Part shown: in pieces, positions 25,386-34,900 of the stretch
Numbering within the stretch: the stretch's first letter is position 1
How the letters are laid out: each line of letters opens with the position of its first letter
From: HLUCCA09 sp038757905
GTDB taxonomy: Bacteria; Pseudomonadota; Alphaproteobacteria; Rhodobacterales; Rhodobacteraceae
Assembly (NCBI GenBank): GCA_038757905.1
Contig: JBCDGG010000031.1
Coordinates: 1-37,103 of the forward strand
DNA: 37,103 nucleotides
Reading direction: 5' to 3'
Program-made: the position numbers and the translations under genes
The notes under the pieces: generated by a model
Seen by the model: only the letters and a program-made list of their open reading frames with translations
Database searches by the model: none
What the model was told of the DNA's origin: nothing

Positions 25386-27299
25386 ATGACAGGGGACGAA
25401 AACAGGTCCGAAGTGGACCAAACTATGCAAATTGTCGCAGATGACACACCGGATGTTCCCCTTACAGGCTATGCGTGTATTCAGGGTTATTTGCGCACGC
25501 TGAGCGGGTCGCCGGGCGTCTATCGGATGCTCGATGCTCAGGCGCGCGTCCTCTATGTCGGGAAGGCGAAGAACCTCAAAGCGCGTGTGTCGAGCTACGC
25601 GCGACCGACGGGCCACAGCCACCGGATCGCGCGGATGATCTCCGAGACCGCGCAGATGATGTTCCTGACGACGCGCACCGAGACGGAGGCGCTGCTGCTG
25701 GAGCAGAACCTCATCAAGCAGCTCAAGCCGCGCTACAACGTGCTGCTGCGCGACGATAAGAGCTTTCCCCATATCTTCATCTCGTCCGAGCACGACTTTC
25801 CCAGGCTCGAAAAGCACCGCGGGGCCAAGACGCGCAAAGGGCGTTACTATGGCCCCTTCGCCAGCGCGGGGGCCGTCAACCGCACGATCAACACCCTGCA
25901 GAAGGTGTTCCTGCTGCGCACCTGCACCGACCGCGAGGTAGAGGCCGGAGACCGGCCCTGCCTCAACTACCACATGAAGCGCTGCGCCGGCCCGTGCGGC
26001 GGCAAGATCACCAAGGCGGAGTATGCCGAGCTCGTGGCCGAGGCGGACGACTTTCTGCGCGGCCGTACGACCAAGGTTCAGGCCCAACTGGCCGAACAGA
26101 TGCAGGCGGCGTCCGAGGCGATGGAGTTCGAACGCGCCGCCTCCCTCCGCGACAGAATCCGGGCGCTCACCCAGGTGCAAAGCGCGCAAGGGATCAACCC
26201 GCGGGGCGTGTCCGAGGCGGATGTGATCGCGCTGCATATGGAAGGCGGCCAAGCCTGCGTGCAGGTCTTCTTCATCCGGGCGAACCAGAACTGGGGCAAC
26301 CGCGACTTCTATCCCCGGACCGGCGGCACCGAGAGCCATGCGGAGGTTCTTCAGGCATTCGTCGGCCAGTTCTACGATACCAAGGACGCCCCCCGGCAGG
26401 TCATCCTGTCCGACGATGTGGAAGACAGGGAGTTGCTGGAGCAGGCGTTGACCGAGCGCACGGGCCGCAAGGTGGCCCTGCTCGTGCCCCAGCGCGGCGA
26501 GAAGGCGGAGCTTGTGGCGGGCGCGCTGCGCAACGCGCGCGAAAGCCTGGCTCGCAAGATGTCGGAAAGCAGCACACAGGCCAAGCTGCTCAAGGGGCTC
26601 GCGGAGGCGCTCGACCTCGCCGCCCCGCCTCGGCGCATCGAAGTCTACGATAACTCCCACATCATGGGCACGAATGCCGTGGGCGGGATGATCGTCGCGG
26701 GGGCGGAGGGCTTTCTCAAGAGCCAGTACCGCAAGTTCAACATCAAGAACGAAGACCTGACCCCGGGCGACGATTTCGGGATGATGAAGGAGGTGCTCAC
26801 CCGGCGCTTCCAGCGCCTTTTGAAGGAGGATCCCGACCGCGAGAGCGGCGCCTGGCCCGACCTTTTGCTGATCGACGGCGGAGCGGGGCAGGTCTCGGCG
26901 GTGGCCGAGATCATGGCGGAGCTTGGGGTGACGGACGTACCGTTTATCGGCGTGGCCAAGGGGGTGGACCGCGACGCCGGGAAGGAAGAGTTTCACCGCC
27001 CCGGCCAACGCCCCTTCGCGCTGCGCCACAACGATCCGGTTCTATACTTCGTGCAGCGCCTGCGGGATGAAGCGCACCGGTTCGCCATCGGCGCACATCG
27101 ACAGAAACGGGCGAAGGCCGTTGGCGTCACGCCGCTCGACGAGATCCCCGGAGTGGGCGCCACCCGCAAGCGTGCGCTGCTTTCGCATTTCGGGTCGGCC
27201 AAAGCGGTGACCCGCGCCAATCTGGCCGATCTGAAAGCGGTCGACGGCATCTCGGAGGGGCTGGCCGAGAAGATCTACGACTTCTTCCAAAGCCGTTGA
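25386..27299 (+). CDS. uvrC: Excinuclease ABC subunit C
   Basis: 637 residues from ATG at 25386 (a TTG four codons upstream is less likely). All UvrC domains are visible in order: the GIY-YIG nuclease (residues about 40-120, SPGVYRML then VLYVGKAKNLKARVSSY) for the 3' incision; the Cys cluster (RTCTDREVEAGDRPCLNYHMKRCAGPC); the UVR motif (EAMEFERAASLRDRIRAL) that contacts UvrB; the RNase H-like 5'-incision domain (IEVYDNSHIMGT and LLIDGGAGQV); and a C-terminal double helix-hairpin-helix (IPGVGATRKRALLSHFG and VDGISEGLAEKIYDFF). It makes the dual incisions of nucleotide excision repair. The 290-base AT-rich gap upstream suggests its own promoter. Confidence 0.97.
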   Translation: MTGDENRSEVDQTMQIVADDTPDVPLTGYACIQGYLRTLSGSPGVYRMLDAQARVLYVGKAKNLKARVSSYARPTGHSHRIARMISETAQMMFLTTRTETEALLLEQNLIKQLKPRYNVLLRDDKSFPHIFISSEHDFPRLEKHRGAKTRKGRYYGPFASAGAVNRTINTLQKVFLLRTCTDREVEAGDRPCLNYHMKRCAGPCGGKITKAEYAELVAEADDFLRGRTTKVQAQLAEQMQAASEAMEFERAASLRDRIRALTQVQSAQGINPRGVSEADVIALHMEGGQACVQVFFIRANQNWGNRDFYPRTGGTESHAEVLQAFVGQFYDTKDAPRQVILSDDVEDRELLEQALTERTGRKVALLVPQRGEKAELVAGALRNARESLARKMSESSTQAKLLKGLAEALDLAAPPRRIEVYDNSHIMGTNAVGGMIVAGAEGFLKSQYRKFNIKNEDLTPGDDFGMMKEVLTRRFQRLLKEDPDRESGAWPDLLLIDGGAGQVSAVAEIMAELGVTDVPFIGVAKGVDRDAGKEEFHRPGQRPFALRHNDPVLYFVQRLRDEAHRFAIGAHRQKRAKAVGVTPLDEIPGVGATRKRALLSHFGSAKAVTRANLADLKAVDGISEGLAEKIYDFFQSR

Positions 27300-27444
27300 A
27301 TCGCCTTGCCTCCACCTCGTCTCTTCGGTGCCGTCGATCCAACAGACGGCGCACGGCGCATGCTGATCACAGCCTTGGAGTGTGCAACGGCCGCGGGCGC
27401 GTTGTGCAAAAAGGCGGCTCTACGGCGCGGGAGGGGATGCCTGG

Positions 27445-27893
27445 ATGAAGGACTTCGGCCTCTCATCCAGCGTCCTGTCGATGTTGGCGTTCGAAGTGCT
27501 TCTCAAAGCCGTTGTGCTCGCGGAGCGCGGGCAGGTCTCCGGATCCCTGATTACAAGCTGCTGTGGCGCGACCTGGGTGACGAGAGCCGTATGACGCTTC
27601 AGGACAGAGCCGTGCATCGGAAACCCGGTCACGGCCTGTACTTTACGAACGCGAATCTGATGGGACTCACCGGCGTGTTCTCGGGGATCCGGTATAGCTA
27701 TGAGGCATCGCTTGAATACACCGCTGTGCAGAACCGGGCGCGCGCCGAGGACTGGCTTCGAAGGGGCGCGCCCCTCGATGATGCAGACGTCAGAACGCAC
27801 GCCGAAGCCGTGTCGCCCATGTCCTTCGCGCTGGCCGATCACCTCTGCAAGAGGTTGCGTTTCGACGGCCCCAACCTCTACCGTCTGTTCTGA
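27445..27893 (+). pseudogene. Frameshifted HEPN-like protein gene
   Basis: Two adjacent frames make one plausible protein. Frame one starts at ATG 27445 (GGGAGGGG upstream) and reads MKDFGLSSSVLSMLAFEVLL followed by KAVVLAERGQ, a HEPN-like helix with a conserved Leu/Lys pattern. Around 27530-27550 it loses sense, and the next frame continues with PDYKLLWRDLGDESRMTLQD and later GVFSGIRYSYEASLEYTAV, ending at 27893. A one-base deletion near GTCTCCGGATCCCTGATTAC would explain it. HEPN-domain proteins are often RNases or nucleotide-related defence and toxin proteins; I cannot see a catalytic RxxxxH. A sequencing error would also give this picture. It sits between uvrC and pgsA. Confidence 0.5.
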
Positions 27894-27961
27894 CCGGGCG
27901 CCGTCGAACGTCTGGCGGCGCGCTGCTTTTCCCGACTGACGATACGCGCTAGACCACCGCC

Positions 27962-28633
27962 ATGCGTGTGAACCTTCCCACGACTCTGACCATCCTGCGC
28001 CTGATTGCGGCACCCGGCGTGGCGGTGATGTTTCTGTATTTTAACCGTCCGCTCGCGGATTGGTTCGCCTTGCTCCTGTTCGTGTCAGCGGCGCTGACGG
28101 ACTGGATCGACGGACGGCTCGCCCGCGCCTGGGGTCAGGAGACCAAGCTGGGCGCGATGCTCGATCCGATCGCGGACAAGGCCATGGTGGTGATCGCCCT
28201 CGCCGTCATCATCGGGTTCTCCGGCCTGGCGCCCTGGATCATCCTTCCGGCCGTCGTGATCCTGTTTCGCGAGGTGTTCGTGTCGGGGCTGCGCGAGTAT
28301 CTCGGCGAGACGGCGGGAACGCTCAAGGTGACGAACCTGGCGAAGTGGAAGACGACCGTTCAGATGGTGGCGATTGCCACCCTCTTTGCCCAGGGTGTCT
28401 TCGAGCATTACATCGCCGCCATCGCCTACGGCATGGAAGAGGGCATGTTCCGCGCGGTGCTGTCCGGCGAGGAGGAAGACGTGCACGGGCTGCGCCTGCT
28501 CAGCGCAGGGCTCAACTTCGCGTGGTACGGCGGGATCGTCTTGCTCTGGATCGCCGCCGTTCTGACCGCTATCACAGGATGGGATTATTTCCGGAAGGCA
28601 CGCCCCTTCCTGAGCGACGAGGCAAGGCCATGA
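27962..28633 (+). CDS. pgsA: CDP-diacylglycerol-glycerol-3-phosphate 3-phosphatidyltransferase
   Basis: 223 residues. The CDP-alcohol phosphotransferase signature is complete: D47-x2-D50-G51-x2-A54-R55-x8-G64-x3-D68-x3-D72 in TDWIDGRLARAWGQE followed by TKLGAMLDPIADK. The N-terminus NLPTTLTILRLIAAP is typical of PgsA. About five to six membrane segments are predicted. The enzyme makes phosphatidylglycerolphosphate in the inner membrane, the committed step to phosphatidylglycerol and cardiolipin. A stretch of about 45 residues between the last helices (HYIAAIAYGMEEGMF and on, EEEDVHGLRL) is longer than in the enteric protein. The stop codon overlaps moaD by four bases. Confidence 0.95.
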   Translation: MRVNLPTTLTILRLIAAPGVAVMFLYFNRPLADWFALLLFVSAALTDWIDGRLARAWGQETKLGAMLDPIADKAMVVIALAVIIGFSGLAPWIILPAVVILFREVFVSGLREYLGETAGTLKVTNLAKWKTTVQMVAIATLFAQGVFEHYIAAIAYGMEEGMFRAVLSGEEEDVHGLRLLSAGLNFAWYGGIVLLWIAAVLTAITGWDYFRKARPFLSDEARP

Positions 28634-28878
28634 TCGACGTCCTCTACTTTGCATGGGTGCGAGAGCGGGTCGGCGTTCCGAAGGAACGGGTCGAGACGAA
28701 TGCCGCGACGGTGGCGGATCTGATCGAGGAGTTGCGCGTGCGCGAAGATCGCTATGCACAGGCCTTTTCCGATACCAGCGCGCTTCGGGTCGCAGTCGAC
28801 CAGACGCTGACAAGCTTCGATGCCTCGCTCGAGGGGGCGCGCGAGGTCGCGTTCTTTCCGCCGATGACGGGGGGCTGA
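28630..28878 (+). CDS. moaD: Molybdopterin synthase small (sulfur-carrier) subunit
   Basis: 82 residues. The ubiquitin-like sulfur carrier ends in the essential Gly-Gly (FFPPMTGG), which is adenylated and thiocarboxylated before donating sulfur to precursor Z. The N-terminal strand IDVLYFAWVRERVGV and the pair DADV-like/SFDASLEGAREVAFFPP fit MoaD. The start overlaps the pgsA stop (ATGA) and the stop overlaps the moaE start by one base, so the three genes are cotranscribed and coupled. The longer open frame to the left in this reading frame is a shadow of pgsA. Confidence 0.95.
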   Translation: MIDVLYFAWVRERVGVPKERVETNAATVADLIEELRVREDRYAQAFSDTSALRVAVDQTLTSFDASLEGAREVAFFPPMTGG

Positions 28879-29321
28879 TGGCCGACACTCGGGTTCAGGA
28901 GCAGCCCTTCGCCCTCGGAGCCGAGGTTGACCGGTTTGCCGCGGGCGCCGGGGGCGCCGGGGCGATCGTGTCCTTTGCCGGTGTTGTCCGCGATGAGGGG
29001 GGCGCCCTGTCCGGCATGGTCATCGAGCACTATCCCGGCATGACCGAACGCGCGCTCGCCGACATCGCGGACGAGGCGGAGCGGCGCTGGTCGCTCACCG
29101 ATGCACTTGTGATCCATCGCTACGGTGCCCTTGGGCCCGGCGAGCACATCATGATGGTTGCCACGGCCGCGCCGCATCGGGCCGACGCCTTTCAGGCGGC
29201 GGAGTTCCTGATGGACTACCTCAAGTCCCGCGCCCCGTTCTGGAAGAAGGAACAGGGGGCGGATGGCGACGCATGGGTGGAGGCGAAAGCCGACGACGAA
29301 GCGGCGCTGACCCGCTGGTAG
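28878..29321 (+). CDS. moaE: Molybdopterin synthase catalytic subunit
   Basis: 147 residues from ATG at 28878. MoaE marks are AIVSFAGVVRDEG, LSGMVIEHYPGMTERAL, IHRYGALGPGEHIMMVATAA followed by PHRADAF (active-site region), and KSRAPFWKKE with the catalytic Lys residues. With MoaD it converts cyclic pyranopterin monophosphate to molybdopterin dithiolene in the cytoplasm. Full length for the family. A GC-rich hairpin with a T-run follows about 10 bases after the stop, probably ending the uvrC/pgsA/moaDE transcript. Confidence 0.96.
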   Translation: MADTRVQEQPFALGAEVDRFAAGAGGAGAIVSFAGVVRDEGGALSGMVIEHYPGMTERALADIADEAERRWSLTDALVIHRYGALGPGEHIMMVATAAPHRADAFQAAEFLMDYLKSRAPFWKKEQGADGDAWVEAKADDEAALTRW

Positions 29322-29330
29322 GGCGCCCCT

Positions 29331-29383
29331 GATCCGTGGCGTCCGGCGGGGCGGGCCCGCGTGGCCGCGGATCGCCCTGTTTT
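29331..29383 (+). terminator. Probable terminator after moaE
   Basis: GATCCGTGG (29331-29339) pairs with CCGCGGATC (29365-29373), eight Watson-Crick pairs and one G-U, with a GC-rich loop that can fold further; a short TTTT run follows at 29380-29383. It begins 10 bases after the moaE stop and lies between converging genes. Confidence 0.45.
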
Positions 29384-29507
29384 CAAGCCAACGTGAAAGG
29401 GCGTCTCCGGCAAGGGAGGGACCGCGTGTGTGGACAAGCGCCGGCACAGGGAAGATGCCGTGGTCCCGGCGCGCGGGTTGGGCCGGGTGTTGGCGCTGCG
29501 CGCTCCC

Positions 29508-29837
29508 TCAGATGGTCTGCTTCATCCGCTCGATGTAGCCGCGCAGTTCCTCGGCCTCGTGGCGGGCCTCTCGCAGCCCGTCCATAGCGGCGCGCAGCTC
29601 TGCCTCTGTCTGCGTCAGCTGGTTCGTCAGCTCCGCCTCGCGCTGCTGCAGATAGGTGATCGCCTGGTCGCGCGCTTCTTCGGCGTCGTGCAGCGATTGC
29701 GCCATCTGGTCGAGTTCGTTCATGTCCGCCTGCGTCACGCGCGTGACGCGATGGATGAGCCAGGACACGAACCACCCCAGAAGAAACGCCACAAAGAGCA
29801 CGACCGCTGTGGCCACGATGAATTCCGTGCGGTTCAT
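29508..29837 (-). CDS. Small membrane-anchored coiled-coil protein
   Basis: 109 residues. One membrane helix near the N-terminus (about residues 7-27, IVATAVVLFVAFLLGWFVSW), then a long heptad-like, Glu/Gln-rich region (about 40-109, for example LHDAEEARDQAITYLQQREA) predicted as coiled coil. The organisation resembles the enteric division-associated protein YhcB/ZapG, but I see no firm sequence match. The start codon overlaps the stop of the OmpA-family gene by four bases (ATGA), so the two are translated together. A partner role in the cell envelope is an inference from that coupling. Confidence 0.8.
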   Translation of the reverse strand: MNRTEFIVATAVVLFVAFLLGWFVSWLIHRVTRVTQADMNELDQMAQSLHDAEEARDQAITYLQQREAELTNQLTQTEAELRAAMDGLREARHEAEELRGYIERMKQTI

Positions 29838-31822
29838 TGGTCGTCTGCTCCCGCACCGTCCGGGGCTGGCGCCTCTGCGTCGTCGGTCTCCTCTGACGTG
29901 CTGCCAGTCTCGTCCGGCGGCGCCTGCCCTTCCGCGTCCGGTGTGTCCGTAGCCAGCGCGCCGTCGGCATCATCTGCGCTTGCGTCCGCGGCCTCTGGCG
30001 CTTCGGCAATCAGGCGGAACTCGATCCGCCGGTTGGCTTCCCGGCCGTCGGACGTATCGTTTTCGGCAATCGGTTGCGCCTCGCCATACCCTTTGGAGGA
30101 GATCTTGCTGATGAGCACGCGGCGATCCGCCAGCGCGTTGAGGACCGAGGCGGCCCGCGCCTCGGACAACTCCAGATTCATCTGCTCGCGGCCCTGACTG
30201 TCCGTATGCCCGGCGATCTCGATGGTCATGTCGGTGTCCTTGCAGGCGCGCAGGACCCCGGCAATTTCGTCCACCACGCGGGCGCTCTCCCCCAGAACCT
30301 CGGTCGAGCCCGGCTCGAACGTGATCTTCTGCCCTTCCAGGATGATCTCGACCTTCCGGATGCATTCCTGTGGTGTGGGCAGGGCCGCGAGCGGGTCCAG
30401 CGTCTCGTCGTAGGATACGTTCAGCGTGATATCGGCATCCTCGCCCAGCTTTTCGGCCATCAGCCGGGCAATCTCGGCGGTGGCATCGGCGTTTCCGCTT
30501 GTGCCGGTCAGGGTCATCCCGTCGGCCAGCACGGTGACCGCCCCATGGTCGACCTCCGACAAGGCGGACAGGCCCGCCAGCACGCGGACAGGCCAGTTCT
30601 CCGGCAATCCCGCGTCGTCCTGGCGAGCGGCCATGTAGACCGATTCCATCCCGAACCGCGCCTTTGCGAAGCTCTCCACTGTGCTGTGGACGGTGGCGTT
30701 GGGCAGCCTGCCGCGCAGTTGCACCTGGCCTTCCGGGCTGCGCGTCGCGGTGAATTCCGGCGGCGGCGGGCCCTCCTCGGCGGGGCTTTCGGGCTCGGGC
30801 AGAACGGACTTCAAAGAGAACACCGCGGGCAGGTTGCTCTCAAGGGCGCCGATGACCGTATCGAAGGTGCCCGGGTCGGTGCCCTGGACGGCGATGAGAG
30901 CGACATCTGCATCGGAGAATGTCAGCGTCCCCTGCCCAAGATCGTCCAGTGCACCAATCGCCATGATCACGGCGTTGGCCCATTCCGGGCTCGGCGCGCC
31001 GAGGCCGACGGTGCAGTTGCCCGTCTCTTCCATTCCGGCGAGGCGGGCGGCAGCGAGAATGCGGTTGCGGCCCCGCTCATCATAGGCGGAGCAGGCATCG
31101 AAGCGCGCACCGTTGCCATCGATCACGAACCGCAGGGTGAAGGGCGTGATCACCGGGCGCGGCGCGCTGATATCCATGGACAGGCGCACGATCTCGGGCT
31201 TTCGGCGCAGCAGGAACCCCTCGAGCTGGCGCTTCTCCGTGGCGGAGGTGCTGATCGCGGTGATGACCACGGTGCCGGAGGTGACAGAGATCTTCGATCT
31301 CGGCAGCCGGGCCAAAGCGTCCAGCGCATAGTTGAGCGAGGGCACCCATTTGCCGGGAACGGGGTAATCCGCGGTTTCGAGGAAGTCTGTGACGGTCGCG
31401 CCCTCGGCCAGGGCTTGGATCTCTTCGGCCATCGCTTCGCGGTCCAGCGCGGTGGGAACGAGCCCGATCAGCTGCACCCCGTCGTCATTGCGCAGGATCT
31501 CCACGGAGAAATCGGGCGGCGCAATGGGCGCGGCGGGCGTGACGGTTGTCCCGTCGACGACGCGGCTCGCCTCAACCACCTGCCCGGAGACGGCGAGCGC
31601 GTTGAAGCGGGCGGCCTCGGTCGGGGCCTCGCCGCCGATGTGGATCTGCAGACCATCGGCATACACCGTCGCCCACATATGATCCGCCTCGATCAGCGAA
31701 GTGCGCACGGAGGCGAGCGAGCGCGTCTCCACGATACCCGCCGCGAACCCGGCCGCCAGCCACGACAGCAAGGCGGCCACAAGAAGCGCGCCACCGGTGA
31801 TGATCTTGGGGCCAAGCCGCAT
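29834..31822 (-). CDS. OmpA-family envelope protein with BON-like repeats
   Basis: 662 residues. An N-terminal hydrophobic segment (residues about 8-29) is a signal or anchor. The middle has several repeated alpha/beta units of the BON/LysM-adjacent sort, with recurring phrases like VTVLADGMTLTGTSGNADAT and VQLRGRLPNATVHSTVESFA. A C-terminal OmpA peptidoglycan-binding domain (about 490-610) has ITFEPGSTEVL, IEIAGHTDSQGREQMNLELS and SSKGYGEAQPIAENDTSDGR, then REANRRIEF. The tail after residue 615 is acidic and low in complexity (Asp/Ala/Glu rich). The OmpA domain should bind peptidoglycan in the periplasm. GGAG lies about 10 bases before the ATG. Confidence 0.9.
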   Translation of the reverse strand: MRLGPKIITGGALLVAALLSWLAAGFAAGIVETRSLASVRTSLIEADHMWATVYADGLQIHIGGEAPTEAARFNALAVSGQVVEASRVVDGTTVTPAAPIAPPDFSVEILRNDDGVQLIGLVPTALDREAMAEEIQALAEGATVTDFLETADYPVPGKWVPSLNYALDALARLPRSKISVTSGTVVITAISTSATEKRQLEGFLLRRKPEIVRLSMDISAPRPVITPFTLRFVIDGNGARFDACSAYDERGRNRILAAARLAGMEETGNCTVGLGAPSPEWANAVIMAIGALDDLGQGTLTFSDADVALIAVQGTDPGTFDTVIGALESNLPAVFSLKSVLPEPESPAEEGPPPPEFTATRSPEGQVQLRGRLPNATVHSTVESFAKARFGMESVYMAARQDDAGLPENWPVRVLAGLSALSEVDHGAVTVLADGMTLTGTSGNADATAEIARLMAEKLGEDADITLNVSYDETLDPLAALPTPQECIRKVEIILEGQKITFEPGSTEVLGESARVVDEIAGVLRACKDTDMTIEIAGHTDSQGREQMNLELSEARAASVLNALADRRVLISKISSKGYGEAQPIAENDTSDGREANRRIEFRLIAEAPEAADASADDADGALATDTPDAEGQAPPDETGSTSEETDDAEAPAPDGAGADDQ

Positions 31823-31888
31823 CGAGGCTTACTCCAGTTCCACGTTCCGCCGTCTTACGTTGCGGGCGCGGGGGGATCAATCACTGCC

Positions 31889-31928
31889 GCCAGGGCGCGC
31901 CGGCAGAATGCCGCGCCCAAGCCCTGGC
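31889..31928. terminator. GC-rich hairpin downstream of the RND permease gene
   Basis: GCCAGGGC (31889-31896) and GCCCTGGC (31921-31928) are exact inverted repeats, with inner CGGCA-GAA-TGCCG and a GCG/CGC pair, about 16 pairs in all. It begins four bases after the permease stop on the minus strand. No T-run follows, so it may be a transcript-end or stability hairpin and not a classical terminator. Confidence 0.45.
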
Positions 31929-31932
31929 ACGG

Positions 31933-34900
31933 CTAGTCCGGAGTGGACGGTGTCGGGGAGGACGGCGGGGGGCGTGTCAGGGTCAGGGCAAGGGCGCCGA
32001 CAATGAAGGTGACGACAAGGATCGCCAGCGTTGCCGCCAGAAAGAGCAGCAATGCCAGGCCGATACCGCCCGCCGCCGCGCCGGGGAGCAGGGCGGCCAG
32101 CGGCGGCCAGAGATCGTCAGCCAGCACGGAGTGCCCCATCGTCGCCGCGAAGGCCACCGCGATGACGGCCGCCGCGATCAGCGTCGTCAGCGAGACGGCC
32201 CGGCCCCGCGCCGGGAATGCAAGCGCCCGCCGCAGCGCTTCCGTCTGGCGGGCGATGTCCTGCTGCATGGCCAGAAGCGCCGGGACGATCATAAGCACGA
32301 GTACCACGCCGAACCCTAGGCCGAATACCAGGGTAATGACCGTCGGTTTCAGGAACTGTGCCTGCCGCGACGGTTCGAACAGGAGCGGCGCGAGCCCGAA
32401 CACCGTGGTGAGGGTCGTCAGCAGGACAGGCCGGAGACGGTCCGCCGCGCCGTCGACGATGGCCGGGATCAACCCGCGCGACTTGGCGTAATCGTCGACC
32501 GTGGTGACCAGGACGATGCTGTCATTGATGATGATCCCCGACATTCCGATCAGCCCGACGACCGTGAACATCGAGAGCGGCAAGCCCCACAGGGCGTGCC
32601 CCCAGATCGTGCCGATCAGCCCGAAGGGAATCACCGCCATGATCAGCAGCGGCCGGGCCCATGAGGCGAAGATCCACGCCAGTGTGAGGTAGATCCCCAG
32701 AAGGCAGAACGCATAGCCGAGCGCGGCATCCGTCAGAAAGCTCCGCTCCTGCTCGGCAAGGCCGGACAGGCGCCAGCTTACGCCATACTCGGCTTCCAGC
32801 GCGGGGAGGATCCGCTCTTCCATCTGGCGCCGGATTTCGGCGGCGCGGTCGGCCTGCTCGTCGGCGACGTCTCCGGTCACCGACACGATGCGAAGGCCGT
32901 TCTCCCTGTTGATCGTCGAAAATCCGGAGCGGCGCTCGACCTCCACGATATCGGCGAGCGGAACATAGGCGCCGCTCGGCGTGCGCAGCTGCGTGCTGTC
33001 GAGAAAGTCCGCCGTCAACTCGCCCGCCGGAAGCTCGACCCGAATCGCGGAGGAGCGCGGCCCCACCGGGAAGGTTGCGGCTTCGATCCCGCCCAGACGG
33101 TGGCGCAGCACGCGACCCAGATCGTCGATCGTGAAGCCGAGCGCGGCCCCCTGCGGCGTCAGATCCAGAATCAGCTCTTCCTTGTCGAAGGCAAGCGTGT
33201 CCTCCAGGGCCGAGACCTCCGGAAACTGCGCGGCCTCCTGTTTCAGGCGCTCCGCCGCTTCCTTCAGCACGGCCGTCTGGGCCCCGAACAGTTGAACGTC
33301 GAGGCTGTCGCCCCCGGGGCCGGAGCGGGAGCCGCGAAAGCTCAGGGTCTCGACCAGCGGATGGCGTTCGACCTCGTCCTGCAGACGGCGGACGAAGACA
33401 CGGCTCGTATAGGGCCGGTCGTCGGCGTCGATCAGTTCAACGGCGATGGAGCCGAGCTGATCCTGATCCTTGCTCGCTGTGCCGGAGAGGCCGCGCCCCG
33501 TATTGCCGCCGACTTCCGCCAGCACGTATTCGACGGGGAAGCGCCCGTGTTCGGCCTCCAGCTGCCGGCCGACGGTTTCCACGGCCGCCTGGAGCGCGCG
33601 CATCTGTTCGAGCGTATCCTCCCGCGTGGCCCCGGGTGCCATGGCGAAGTTCCCTGCCACGGAACCCTCCTCCGGGCCGGAGAAGAACCGCCACTGGACC
33701 TCGCCGGACACCACGAGCGAAACCTGCGATGCCAGCAGGACGAACAGACCGGCCACCACCGGATAGCGGGCGCGGATCACAAGCCGCATGAACGGCCGGA
33801 ACAGCCTGTCGCGGAACCAGCCGAAGCCCCGGTTCACCTGCCGCGACGGCCAGTCGTACCACCGTTCCTTCTGGGCGTGGGCGAGGGAGTGCGCCATGTG
33901 GTTGGGCAGGATCAGGAAGCACTCCACCAGCGACGCGATCAGCACCACCACGACCACGAAGGGAATGTCGCTGATCAGATCGCCGAACCGTCCTTCGATG
34001 AGGGTGAGCCCGGCAAAGGCGATGATCGTGGTGATCGTCGCCGAGAAGACCGGCCCCGCCATGCGCTGGGCCGCCCGTTCCGCCGCGACCGGGGGCGCCT
34101 CTCCCAGCGTGCGGGCGCGAAAGTCGGCATGCTCGCCCACGACGATGGCATCGTCGACCACGATCCCGAGGGTGATGAGCAGCGCGAAGAGCGAGATCAT
34201 GTTGATCGTCATTCCGGCCGCCCACATCAAGGCGACGGCCGCGAGCAACGCCACGGGAATGCCCGCCGCGACCCAGAACGCCGTGCGCGCATTGAGGAAC
34301 AGAAACAGCAGCGTCACCACAAGGACGAGGCCGACCGCCGCGTTCTCGAGCAGCGTTGTCAGCCGGCCCGAGATCGCCTCGGAGCGGGTGCGCACGAGGT
34401 CGATGGTCACGCTTTCGGGCAGGCCGCTGACGAACTCGTCGGCCACGCGTTCCACGATGGCCTGAATCTCCAGCGCGTCTCCCTGGGCGGAGCGGTCGAC
34501 CCGCATGGAAATCGCCGGGTTGTCGCCGACGAAATACGCCCGCTGCCGCGCCACGCCCTCGGTGTAGATCCGCGCGACGTCCCCGATGGTGAGCTGCGCA
34601 CCGCCGCTCTCGCTGCGCAGGACAATCTTGGCAATCGCTTCGGGGTCGCGCTTTTCCTGGCCGGTTCGGACGCGGGCATTGGCGCCCGAGACATCGCCGG
34701 CGGGGTCGCCCTCGGCCTCGGCCGCGATTGCGTCGGCGATTTCGCGCATGGTGACGCCGTGGCGCAGGAGCGACGCCGTCGGCACCTCCACGATGATCTG
34801 GGGCGCGGCGATGCCGCGGATCGTGGTGCGCGTTACGCCCTCGGCGAACAGCCGGACGGAGAACTCGTCGGCGAACTGGGCGAGCTGCGCGACGCCGACG

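Noticed and set aside
27330..27354. Hairpin GCCGTC...GACGGC after uvrC
   Set aside because: The stem is short with a bulge and no T-run follows, so I do not call it a terminator.
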